Positions 45,503 to 51,879 of a DNA stretch of 51,879 nucleotides are shown here, in pieces; within the stretch, counting starts at the first letter, position 1; every line of letters begins with the position of its first letter. Made by a program: the position numbers and the translations under genes. Under the pieces are notes generated by a model that had not been told where the DNA came from, searched no databases, and was given only the letters and a program-made list of their open reading frames with translations. The stretch spans positions 1-51,879 of IMG/VR virus record IMGVR_UViG_3300042691_041667. One strand, given 5' to 3'. This DNA comes from a virus.

Positions 45503-46082
45503 GAATACGTATTACACGTACGCATGGTTAAATGAACACAAAAAACCGTTTTACATAGGAAAAGGAAAAGGCAGAAGGGCTTGGCAAAAACACATAAACC
45601 TTAAAGAAGCGCAAGATTTAAAATATACAGTTTTAATTTTAAAACAAAATTTAACAGAGGAAGAGGCGTTTTTTCATGAACGTTACATGATATTTGTGCT
45701 AGGTAGAAAAGATTTAAATACAGGAATACTCTTGAATAAAACAAGTGGCGGTCAAGGATGGGACCTCTCTTGGAATGAAGAAAGACGAAATGCCGTCAGC
45801 CTGTTTCACTCTGGCAGAAAACGTTCAAAAGAAACGCGTTTGAAAATAAGCAGCGCTCATCAAGGTAAAAAAATAACAAAAGATCACTTTCAAAAACTTG
45901 AAGCAGGAAAACTTAAAAAATTACAGAAACAAATTACTGTTGTAAACATAAAAACAAAAATTGTTAAATCATTTAAAAGCTATAAAGACGCGGCTTCTTT
46001 TATCGGTGTTCATTCCAGCAATGTTAGCAAGCTTGCTAACAACAAGATTAAAAGCTTAAAGGGGTGGCAAGCAGTCAGATAA
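45501..46082 (+). CDS. GIY-YIG homing endonuclease
   Basis: The 193-residue protein starts MNTYYTYAWLNEHKKPFYIG with the GIY-YIG equivalent (YYTYAW...FYIGKGKGRRAW), then a catalytic-region helix with EEEAFFHERYMIFVLGRKDL and NKTSGGQGWDLSW. The C-terminal part has an NUMOD-like unit (SKETRLKISSAHQGKKI) and a helix-turn-helix (KSYKDAASFIGVHSSNVSKL), the usual DNA-binding tail of Seg/I-TevI relatives. It lies antisense in the structural block, starting exactly at the start codon of the 44984 gene. Confidence 0.85.
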   Translation: MNTYYTYAWLNEHKKPFYIGKGKGRRAWQKHINLKEAQDLKYTVLILKQNLTEEEAFFHERYMIFVLGRKDLNTGILLNKTSGGQGWDLSWNEERRNAVSLFHSGRKRSKETRLKISSAHQGKKITKDHFQKLEAGKLKKLQKQITVVNIKTKIVKSFKSYKDAASFIGVHSSNVSKLANNKIKSLKGWQAVR

Positions 46083-46127
46083 CTGCACGTCTACCTTTCG
46101 TTATAGTTTAATTATAAAGTAATCAAT

Positions 46128-47195
46128 TTACCTAACACCTGGCAGGGGCGAGCTCATGTACTCAGCCAGGAACTGTTGCGACATGCTGGGTTGTGGCGCC
46201 AAGGCTTCCCCAAGTGTCTGCTCAAGCATCACCTCTTGCAATGTCCTTTGCTTTGGTTTTGTCAGTTGCAAAAGAGACATCAGTGACGAAAGATCATCTT
46301 CAGAAGATTCGCCTTTTTGTTGTGTAGAAGCAACTAGATCAGCCCCTGGCATGATGTCAGTCAGTTTGCCTTCTGCCGTTTTATACCGACCAGTAGCAAG
46401 CCATTCAAGTTGTTGATCTGTAAGAGGTTTTGTGCCTTCAAGCGCCATGTGTACGTGCGTGTCGTGCCCTGGGTCACCTGGGCCCAAGACTTCACTCAAA
46501 AGTCCTTGCTTTTGTAATTGCTTTCCACGCCAGCTAAGATTGCCTGTGCGCGTCTTCCAATCAAGTTTAGGGCCGCCTTCGTATGCAGGGGCCATGTCAG
46601 GGCGCCAATCAGTTACGTCAATTGCAAGGCCCTTGGGATGATAGCCAGTAGGTGAATGGCCGCCCCCAACGCCGCCAAATGCAGGATTTTCGCCAACGCG
46701 TAAACCCATGCGTTGTAGGTACTTGCCGATATCAACGATACCTCTTGAGGGGGAGGAAGAAGAGGAAGAGGAAGACACTGCAGCCGGTTTTGGAATACTG
46801 TATAAATTTGAGTAGCTTTCAGGGTGAACTGCATCGCTACCCGGTTTAAAACCGCCGAGAAAGCCAACGCCTGATTGGCGTGTCAACTGAGACAATAAAT
46901 TATTTTGCGCATCGTATCTGCCCTGGGCAAGACCGATAAAACTAGGGTTAGCCCCAGCTTGTTTTAGAAGTGCAATCTGCCTTTTTACGCCTTGAATATC
47001 TTGAGGATTGTTACTTAACCCAGAGGAAATAAGTGGTTTGGCGCCCTTAAATGCAGAAGGGTTTGAGGTAATCGCGCTTTGCAGCATATCTGCAATTGCA
47101 GAAGGCCCAAGACCTACCTTGGCACTTCCTCCAAGGCCAAGTGCCCCTTGCAGTCCAACAGCGAGACTGTCTCCCCAAACGCCCGTATAACTCAT
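46128..47195 (-). CDS. Bimodular virion hydrolase: GDSL-like plus M15-type peptidase
   Basis: The 355-residue protein has an N-terminal SGNH-like part: YTGVWGDSLAVGLQGALG holds the GDS motif, SNNPQDIQGVKRQIALLKQA resembles the third block, and AVHPESYSNLY may hold the final Asp/His. The C-terminal domain, after a poly-serine linker, has GGHSPTGYHPKGLAIDVTDW and GDPGHDTHVHMALEG, the H...D...HxH zinc pattern of M15-like peptidoglycan peptidases. It probably removes cell-envelope esters or sugars and cuts peptide bridges during infection. It lies 27 nt downstream of a minus-strand terminator, so it needs its own promoter. Confidence 0.65.
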   Translation of the reverse strand: MSYTGVWGDSLAVGLQGALGLGGSAKVGLGPSAIADMLQSAITSNPSAFKGAKPLISSGLSNNPQDIQGVKRQIALLKQAGANPSFIGLAQGRYDAQNNLLSQLTRQSGVGFLGGFKPGSDAVHPESYSNLYSIPKPAAVSSSSSSSSPSRGIVDIGKYLQRMGLRVGENPAFGGVGGGHSPTGYHPKGLAIDVTDWRPDMAPAYEGGPKLDWKTRTGNLSWRGKQLQKQGLLSEVLGPGDPGHDTHVHMALEGTKPLTDQQLEWLATGRYKTAEGKLTDIMPGADLVASTQQKGESSEDDLSSLMSLLQLTKPKQRTLQEVMLEQTLGEALAPQPSMSQQFLAEYMSSPLPGVR

Positions 47196-47221
47196 TATCT
47201 TTTTCTTTTTATTTTAAAACG

Positions 47222-47245
47222 AAAAAACCCCTGGTTTCCCAGGGG
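47222..47245 (-). terminator. Intrinsic terminator (minus strand) upstream of the hydrolase gene
   Basis: On the minus strand CCCCTGG and CCAGGGG form a perfect 7-bp stem with the loop GAAA and are followed by six T residues. It ends transcripts coming from 47815 and above, or serves the antisense HNH region. Confidence 0.8.
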
Positions 47246-47342
47246 CTGCAATGGGAGTGAATTGATCAAACCCTGACTAAGTCGGCTGCCAGTACTGCAT
47301 CATGACGATATTTGTGCTATCGTTTTACTTTGTTGAATTAAC

Positions 47343-47786
47343 GTGAAACGGTTAAATCCAGAAACAGGTGCTCCTTTTTGTCATGGTTACTACAGAGAAG
47401 ACGGATACATGTTTACCGGCTACAACAAAAATAAAATCAAAAAAGATGGAATGTATCAAGAAGTCTGGGTAAGCCCTGAAACAGTAAAAAGAAAAAAACA
47501 ATATGACAAAAAACGCTGTAAAAAAATCTCGGAAAAAAATAAAGAGTGGATGAATAATCTAAAAAAAGAAGCTGGCTGCGCCTGTTGTGGTTACAACGAA
47601 TATCCTGAAGGTTTAGATTTCGATCACTTGCACAGCAAGAAATTTAACATTGGAAGAGGGGGTACTCTTAATAGAAAAAGACTGGCAGAAGAAATTAAAA
47701 AATGTCAAGTATTGTGCGGAACATGTCATCATATAAAAACCAGAAACCCAAAGCTGTTTAATATCTTAATAAAAAAGGGGCTTTAG
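47343..47786 (+). CDS. HNH homing endonuclease
   Basis: The 147-residue lysine-rich protein has a clear HNH domain in its second half: CACCGYNEYPEGLDFDHLHS, KKFNIGRGGTLNRKRLAEEI and VLCGTCHHIKTRN, with two zinc CxxC pairs and DH as the active site. The first half is a basic DNA-binding part. It is inserted antisense between two minus-strand genes and lies exactly between two minus-strand terminators (47222-47245 and 47771-47792); its stop codon is in the loop of the second. The start is GTG or the next in-frame codon (VKRLNPETGAPFC). Confidence 0.8.
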   Translation: MKRLNPETGAPFCHGYYREDGYMFTGYNKNKIKKDGMYQEVWVSPETVKRKKQYDKKRCKKISEKNKEWMNNLKKEAGCACCGYNEYPEGLDFDHLHSKKFNIGRGGTLNRKRLAEEIKKCQVLCGTCHHIKTRNPKLFNILIKKGL

Positions 47787-47792
47787 CCCCTT
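47771..47792 (-). terminator. Intrinsic terminator (minus strand) after the HhH gene
   Basis: On the minus strand AAGGGGC and GCCCCTT pair over 7 bp around the loop TAAA and run into T residues. It lies 23 nt after the stop of the HhH protein gene and ends the capsid-gene transcript. The plus-strand HNH stop codon lies in its loop. Confidence 0.8.
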
Positions 47793-47814
47793 GCAATAAA
47801 ACAACAAGAAAAGT

Positions 47815-48225
47815 TCAAACTCGAATGAGATCATCGCTAAAAATAGCGTCCCAGTCCACACGCTTAATCTGTCTTAACTGCTCAAGGCTATTAAACTTCT
47901 CACCCGATAAGGACATCTGAAGATCTTTAATCTCTCTAGCTGTCTTGACACCAATTCCCTTGATGTGATCAGCGATCATTTGGGGGGTGGCAGTATTAAT
48001 GTTTAAACGTGTTTCGGGCGGGAAAACACGAGGCTCTTCTTGGGCAGCCTTATCCTTAACCTGAAGGGTTGCAACTTTTTTTGTTGCTACTTCATCTGGG
48101 GTCAACTCAGTTTTGTAAGCAGTGTAAAGGCGGCCGTCCTGATCTTCGACCATGAACCAATCGCCGTTATCCCATTCGCTTACAACTTTGACGCGAGCGC
48201 CAGTTTTACGATGCTGGTAAAGCAT
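47815..48225 (-). CDS. Helix-hairpin-helix protein (ComEA-like)
   Basis: The 136-residue protein has an SH3-like N-terminal part (GARVKVVSEWDNGDWFMVED) and a C-terminal helix-hairpin-helix domain: LNINTATPQMIADHIKGIGV, KTAREIKDLQ and FNSLEQLRQIKRVDWDAI, typical of ComEA/UvrC-type nonspecific DNA binding. It could bind packaged or entering DNA as part of the virion or neck. It is the last gene of the capsid operon before the terminator at 47771-47792. Head-completion roles are a reasonable guess but unproven. Confidence 0.65.
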   Translation of the reverse strand: MLYQHRKTGARVKVVSEWDNGDWFMVEDQDGRLYTAYKTELTPDEVATKKVATLQVKDKAAQEEPRVFPPETRLNINTATPQMIADHIKGIGVKTAREIKDLQMSLSGEKFNSLEQLRQIKRVDWDAIFSDDLIRV

Positions 48226-48265
48226 AAGGACCAGATGTTTTAATTCTGGTCCTAGTTTAACCTAA

Positions 48266-49072
48266 TCAGCTAACGGTGCGGCCGAGGATATACTCTTCGA
48301 TATCTTCGTAGCCAGGTGCGTCATCAGGTTGGATGTAGCACACTTCAACCACGAGATAGCCTTTCAGGCCAGCGTTGTAATCGGCATCAGCCAGATACAC
48401 GCCACCAGACACGCCAGTATCGGTGTTGGTGCCACGGGCGAACACCTTGAAGGTGGTAGCGCTACTGAGAGCCTTGTACACGCCAGAGGGGCCCACACCG
48501 GTCGCACCAGTGGTGGTCAGGAAAGGCGTGGAGCCAAGGGCTTGAGTGCCAGCAGCGAACACGATCTTGGTAGATGCGTCACCAGAGGTGGTGGAGGTGA
48601 GGTTGGCCTGAGCGATAGGCTCGCCCACACCGGTCACAGCCACGGGGCCACTGGAGTCGCGACCGAAGGTAACCACGTTACCGGTCGAGGCATACACGCC
48701 AGTAGCAACGCGACCATCACCCCAGCCAGAAGCAACCGAGATCGCAGCGCGATAAACGAAAGCAGGTTGGGTGGCGCTACCAGAGATCACCATGCCGGTG
48801 ATGTCGGGGCGAGTGTCGTCCTGGCGGTAAGGCGAAGGAACGATCACGCTCATGGTTTGGCCATAGGTGGCTGCATCACCGGAAGTCCAGGACACAGGCA
48901 CGTAACCGCGCTGTTGGAAGTAGCGGTAGCCAGGGACAGCCAGCACCGAGGTGGGGCCACCCTTGGAATAATCATTGCTGCCGTCAGCGACGACATCAAT
49001 GTTCTTGTACCAGCCGTTCAGGGCATTGGTCCAGTTACCTGGATAGATCTTCTTGGAAGATAAGTAGGACAT
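48266..49072 (-). CDS. Beta-rich capsid-associated protein
   Basis: The 268-residue protein lies directly after the capsid gene on the same strand and has a good ribosome binding site (GGAGAAATAAATG). It is Thr/Gly/Val-rich with repeated strand units (GDGRVATGVYASTGNVVTFG, TTSGDASTKIVFAAGTQALG) and an acidic end (DDAPGYEDIEEYILGRTVS). It could be a head decoration or vertex protein, since such genes often follow the capsid gene. Family unknown. Confidence 0.6.
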   Translation of the reverse strand: MSYLSSKKIYPGNWTNALNGWYKNIDVVADGSNDYSKGGPTSVLAVPGYRYFQQRGYVPVSWTSGDAATYGQTMSVIVPSPYRQDDTRPDITGMVISGSATQPAFVYRAAISVASGWGDGRVATGVYASTGNVVTFGRDSSGPVAVTGVGEPIAQANLTSTTSGDASTKIVFAAGTQALGSTPFLTTTGATGVGPSGVYKALSSATTFKVFARGTNTDTGVSGGVYLADADYNAGLKGYLVVEVCYIQPDDAPGYEDIEEYILGRTVS

Positions 49073-49106
49073 TTATTTCTCCGTTAAATTGGATTTATTT
49101 TCTTTA

Positions 49107-50258
49107 TCAGATGGTGCCGTCATCAGAGACAAAGCTGAAGGCGGTGGTCACGAAGTCCTTGTTCAGGATCTCGAAGCCAGCGTACAGTTGCCAAATCAGG
49201 ATAATAAAACGGCTGAAATCATCGTTGTTGTTGATAAGCACCTGGGCGTTAGGGCCACCGATGCCAACACCGATTGCTTGAGGACCAAAGAAGTAACCTT
49301 GGGCAACTTCTTGGTTGCTGTAAGAAGGAGTGTCGGTGAAGCTTGCGCTAACCGTCTTGGTCGGGAAGTTGGTCGACTCGAAGAACTTCACGCCTTCAAA
49401 CTGAACGCCGGTCGGCATCACAGGTTCACCAGCCAGGAAATAGCCCTGACCAGCTTGGGGACCCATGTAGAAGCTGGCGTTGTTAGGCATCATGGGGTTG
49501 CCCATGTACATGCCTTGACCGGGGTTGCCGCTGTAGCGAGCAATCTCACGGAAGTCTGGGTCACGACGCAGGTGCATCATGAAAGTAGGATCGCAAATGC
49601 AGCGATACAGACCATCAGAGAAGGTAGGAACGTTGCGCTTACGCAGGTCCTTAACAACGGTCAGAAGGTCGGTGCGCACCTGGAACTGCTGCACTTGAGC
49701 AGCGTACTCAGCAGCGGTATAGGCAATCGAACCGTTGGCTGCTTTACCCTTGCCACCGGGGAAGTAGTAACCACCCTGGGTAGAAGAAGCTTCACCGTTG
49801 GCTTCGGCTTTGGCCAGTTCGTCAATAAAGACGCGGTCGCGCCAGCGGCGGTAGTCGTCCAGCAGGGTCAGGCTGCCGATCGACTGGTGGAACATGTTCA
49901 GGTTGCCGGTATCCAGCAACAGGCGCTGCGCGGTGATCAACGTCTCCCGAGCAATCTTGAAGGTCGAAGGCTGGGTAGGATCGCCGGGGTCCGCAGGGCC
50001 AGTATACTCCTTAAGCACCACCAGAACTTTTTCCTTGGTGATGTTACGGCTGTTGGCAGTACCGATGGTTTGGTCGGCAATACGCTCACGGCTGTCCTTA
50101 GTACCAGGGGTACCCCAGAACTTGTAGCGGTCTAACTGAACGGTTTGACCAGGCTGACGAGTGAAGTCGTGGACAACCACGGGCTCCACTGCCATCTCGG
50201 CAATATAAGCGGGGTGGGGACGGTAAAGTTCCGCACCTAAAATCTTTGGAAAGTCGTT
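49107..50258 (-). CDS. Probable major capsid protein, main exon
   Basis: The frame is open from exon boundary 50258 and reads NDFPKILGAELYRPHPAYIA, EMAVEPVVVHDFTRQPGQTV and QLDRYKFWGTPGTKDSRERI, then helices and strands over 383 residues to the stop at 49107. A major capsid role is inferred from its length, its position beside the decoration-like and scaffold-like genes, and the general pattern; no search was made. The ATG at 50195 (MAVEPVVV) is the first methionine, but the frame stays open through NDFPKILGAELYRPHPAYIA up to the group I intron, so I take the intron as splitting the gene. Exon 1 is at 50585-50617; spliced length would be 394 residues. Confidence 0.7.
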   Translation of the reverse strand, partial: NDFPKILGAELYRPHPAYIAEMAVEPVVVHDFTRQPGQTVQLDRYKFWGTPGTKDSRERIADQTIGTANSRNITKEKVLVVLKEYTGPADPGDPTQPSTFKIARETLITAQRLLLDTGNLNMFHQSIGSLTLLDDYRRWRDRVFIDELAKAEANGEASSTQGGYYFPGGKGKAANGSIAYTAAEYAAQVQQFQVRTDLLTVVKDLRKRNVPTFSDGLYRCICDPTFMMHLRRDPDFREIARYSGNPGQGMYMGNPMMPNNASFYMGPQAGQGYFLAGEPVMPTGVQFEGVKFFESTNFPTKTVSASFTDTPSYSNQEVAQGYFFGPQAIGVGIGGPNAQVLINNNDDFSRFIILIWQLYAGFEILNKDFVTTAFSFVSDDGTI

Positions 50259-50584
50259 CTCCTGGTCTCTAGTTTCTTAGAGGGGTGGACTATCTCTTCA
50301 TCCCTGTGGGATGCCGGACGCTAAATCTGGTATTACGTAACAAGAACGTGTTACCCCCAGTAGTCTCTGCACCTTCCAATCACGCTTGATTGGCTTGGCT
50401 CAGGATTACCCTCGGCTTTACGTTAGGGCTTCCCTGAATTCATCCAGTTTGCACTCATCGATTGCTCGGTGAGGTGACAACGTTGAGCGTTCAGTTGAAA
50501 CAAATAAATTTGTTTACCAGGACCTGAACCAGCTATCAATGAACACTTTGGTTTATCCTCCAGTGTCAGTGTTTTTATCGGGTG
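50259..50584 (-). ncRNA. Group I intron in the capsid gene
   Basis: The minus strand shows the conserved group I core: the Q-type segment AATCCTGAGCCAAGC (about 50391-50405), CAATCA-AGCG-TGATTG for P6, the R-type segment GTGCAGAGACTAC, and the S-type segment AAGAGATAGTCC. GACTA and TAGTC form P7. CATCCC-ACA-GGGATG forms P8 and CTCTA-AGAAAC-TAGAG forms P9. TTTATCTTTC at the exon 1 border pairs with GGAGGATAAA as P1, with G-U pairs. I place the boundaries at 50584 and 50259 because this keeps the coding frame; exact ends are inference. There is no endonuclease gene inside. Confidence 0.88.
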
Positions 50585-50617
50585 AAAGATAAAGACACTT
50601 AATGTCTTATCTAACAA
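50585..50617 (-). CDS. Probable exon 1 of the capsid gene
   Basis: The 33 nt before the intron encode MLDKTLSVFIF if TTG at 50617 is the start, which splices in frame to NDFPKILGAELY in exon 2. No ATG is available between the upstream gene and the intron, and no Shine-Dalgarno sequence is seen. The boundary follows from the P1 pairing and the frame. The start codon is the weakest part of this model. Confidence 0.45.
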
Positions 50618-50644
50618 AAATTTTAGCAGGTGGTAACTTAAAAG

Positions 50645-51169
50645 TTACATGTACTGCATGGTCGGCACGCCCATACGCGCCATACTGGTGTTATTGGAAC
50701 CGTAGCTTTCGGGGTCAATTGGTGCACCTTGCTGGAACCCAGAGATGCCCATGGCACCTGCAAGACCACCAGCGGCTAAACCACCGAGACCAGCAGCGCC
50801 TGCGGCAAGGGGAGCGCCAGCAACTGCAGCTGCTTCTTGGCTAATGCCACGGTTGATGACATCAGCCACAGGACCCATTGCGCCACGGGCAAATGCGGCA
50901 CGCTTGCTGCCAGCTGGGGCAGAGGCGCCAATAGCCCCAAGGCCTTCAATCGCTGTAGATGCAGCAGCTGCACGAGCAGGACCGGCATATTTACCAGCCA
51001 GACGTGCAGCGCCAAGGGCACCACGGGCACCAAGACCTGCGGCTACACCGCCAAGTACAGCACTACCTGGGTCTTCGCCCTGTGCGGCAAGAGCCCCGCC
51101 CGCCAGAAGACCGGCGGCGACGGGGACTCCATATGCAAGACCAGGACGACGTTGTCCTAATGGTTGCAT
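50645..51169 (-). CDS. Ala/Gly-rich hydrophobic protein
   Basis: The 174-residue protein is almost entirely alanine and glycine with hydrophobic runs (PVAAGLLAGGALAAQ, GAPLAAGAAGLGGLAAGGL) and a C-terminal MGVPTMQYM tail. It could be an ejection, scaffold or membrane-associated virion protein. It lies between the partial scaffold-like gene and the capsid gene, starting 4 nt after the former. No family is recognised. The plus-strand frames over it (for example 50745-51608) are shadows due to the Ala/Gly bias. Confidence 0.55.
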   Translation of the reverse strand: MQPLGQRRPGLAYGVPVAAGLLAGGALAAQGEDPGSAVLGGVAAGLGARGALGAARLAGKYAGPARAAAASTAIEGLGAIGASAPAGSKRAAFARGAMGPVADVINRGISQEAAAVAGAPLAAGAAGLGGLAAGGLAGAMGISGFQQGAPIDPESYGSNNTSMARMGVPTMQYM

Positions 51170-51173
51170 TGCC

Positions 51174-51879
51174 TCACTCCATCACGAAGAGTTTGTTAGA
51201 CACGGTGCCAGGCTGAGCTTGGTTCAGAACGCGCCAGGCATTCTGGGGATCACGCGCCATCATGTCGTTGAAGGTGCCCCAGAAGTTGGTGGGTTGCTGA
51301 GGAGCGGCTGCAGCAGGAGGAGCAGGGAACTCGCCATAAGCATACGGATCAACCTGCTCGGTTGGGTAACCGTAAGCTTCCAGATCTTGCTCACCTTCGT
51401 GAACAGGATATGGACCTTCAGGGCCAAAGAAGCGAATGGTGTAATCGCTCAGCACATCAGGGTTGGTAAGAATCTCGTTATAAGCAAGATTCTCGGTGTG
51501 AGACTGGGTAGCAAACTCAGCATACTCTTGAAGAGTACCGGTCATTTCCTGTCCCCAGGCAACAGCGCTATCCAGCAGGCCTTCGAGCTGAAGGGCGTAA
51601 TTATTTAGAATTGCGGGAGCTTCGCTTCCGAACGCTGCGATTACTTGCTGGCTTTCCAGGCTCAGACCCTCCGAGGAGGTTGGGGAAGAGCTGGGCGAGT
51701 AAGCCTGGTTGGTTGACCAAGTCTGCGGAGCCGATTGTTGCGTAGCTTGGCTGCTCACCGAACCGTAGTTGGCTTGGCCGTAGCTCGTCGTCGGAGCTGA
51801 TGGTTGACCCTGGAACGGGGATTGAACTGGTGCGCTCAGTAGATTCACTACTTTGTTGAACGCCGACTCCCATGGATTC
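51174..51879 (-). CDS. Partial gene, scaffold-like protein
   Basis: The frame stays open to the window end and reads NPWESAFNKVVNLLSAPVQS at its start, so the true start lies beyond base 51879; the GTG at 51848 is internal. The visible 234 residues have a Gln/Ser-rich region, a helical centre (SEAPAILNNYALQLEGLLDS, MTGTLQEYAEFATQSH) and an acidic Pro-rich end. Helical, polar proteins just upstream of the capsid gene are usually scaffolds or prohead core proteins; that is inference. The frame at 51601-51873 is a shadow. Confidence 0.6.
   Translation of the reverse strand, partial: NPWESAFNKVVNLLSAPVQSPFQGQPSAPTTSYGQANYGSVSSQATQQSAPQTWSTNQAYSPSSSPTSSEGLSLESQQVIAAFGSEAPAILNNYALQLEGLLDSAVAWGQEMTGTLQEYAEFATQSHTENLAYNEILTNPDVLSDYTIRFFGPEGPYPVHEGEQDLEAYGYPTEQVDPYAYGEFPAPPAAAAPQQPTNFWGTFNDMMARDPQNAWRVLNQAQPGTVSNKLFVME

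Noticed and set aside
50423-50617. 64-codon frame across the intron region
   Set aside because: It covers the conserved group I core and the P1 region; only its first 11 codons may be coding as exon 1.
48329-51608. Long plus-strand open frames at 48329-49063, 49089-50135 and 50745-51608
   Set aside because: They lie opposite minus-strand virion genes with better composition; codon bias of those genes leaves the opposite strand open.
1-51879. Photosystem genes (psbA, psbD), integrase, rRNA or CRISPR-cas genes
   Set aside because: None was seen in any frame; the cyanobacterial host call rests on other genes.

Overview
The window looks like part of a tailed double-stranded DNA phage that infects cyanobacteria. 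It holds virion and tail-fibre genes, replication genes, several cell-wall hydrolases, many homing endonucleases, host-derived metabolic genes (speD, gmd, a sugar dehydratase, glycosyltransferases, possible NblA-like proteins), and small proteins that I know from cyanophage genomes. I see no rRNA, CRISPR array, integrase or photosystem gene. The host assignment is an inference from gene content; no sequence search was run.

Bases 1-7537 are an early-type plus-strand cluster of short, tightly packed or overlapping genes: the end of an AP2/HNH endonuclease, a two-domain SSB, a DUF5895-like protein, a SWIM zinc-finger protein, a Gp157-like protein and many small unknowns. Three hairpins with different but base-paired stems and the same 11-nt loop lie 18-22 nt upstream of three start codons here. 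Bases 7534-11489 carry virion-type genes. Bases 11486-14462 (minus) hold an HNH gene, a conserved cyanophage protein, tRNA-Pro(UGG) behind a strong promoter and an unidentified structured RNA, and a run of small basic genes broken by an endonuclease VII-type gene.

Bases 14506-24390 are mainly nucleotide-sugar and glycan genes (GT69-like transferase, ColD-like dehydratase, gmd, GT-B transferase, sugar-isomerase cupin), with a RecB-like nuclease, a primase-polymerase/helicase and speD. Bases 24391-39670 mix lysis genes (holin candidate, glucosaminidase/C39 endolysin, GH24 lysozyme), two repeat-rich tail fibres, an HTH/adenine-methylase-like cluster, dCTP deaminase, DUF3310, an NblA-like gene and more HNH genes. 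Bases 40104-51879 are a minus-strand structural block that ends at the probable major capsid gene, which is split by a group I intron, and a partial scaffold-like gene. Three homing endonuclease genes sit in this block on the opposite strand.

The most unusual signal is at 12900-13208. A small conserved protein is interrupted by 24 nt that contain all three stop codons in frame, a 5-bp hairpin with a GTGA loop beginning at the first stop, and matching TCG codons on either side. This resembles the translational bypass of phage T4 gene 60. An endonuclease VII-type gene sits directly upstream, inside a truncated paralogue that is broken at the equivalent codon, so a homing endonuclease and a protective bypass gap may form one unit.
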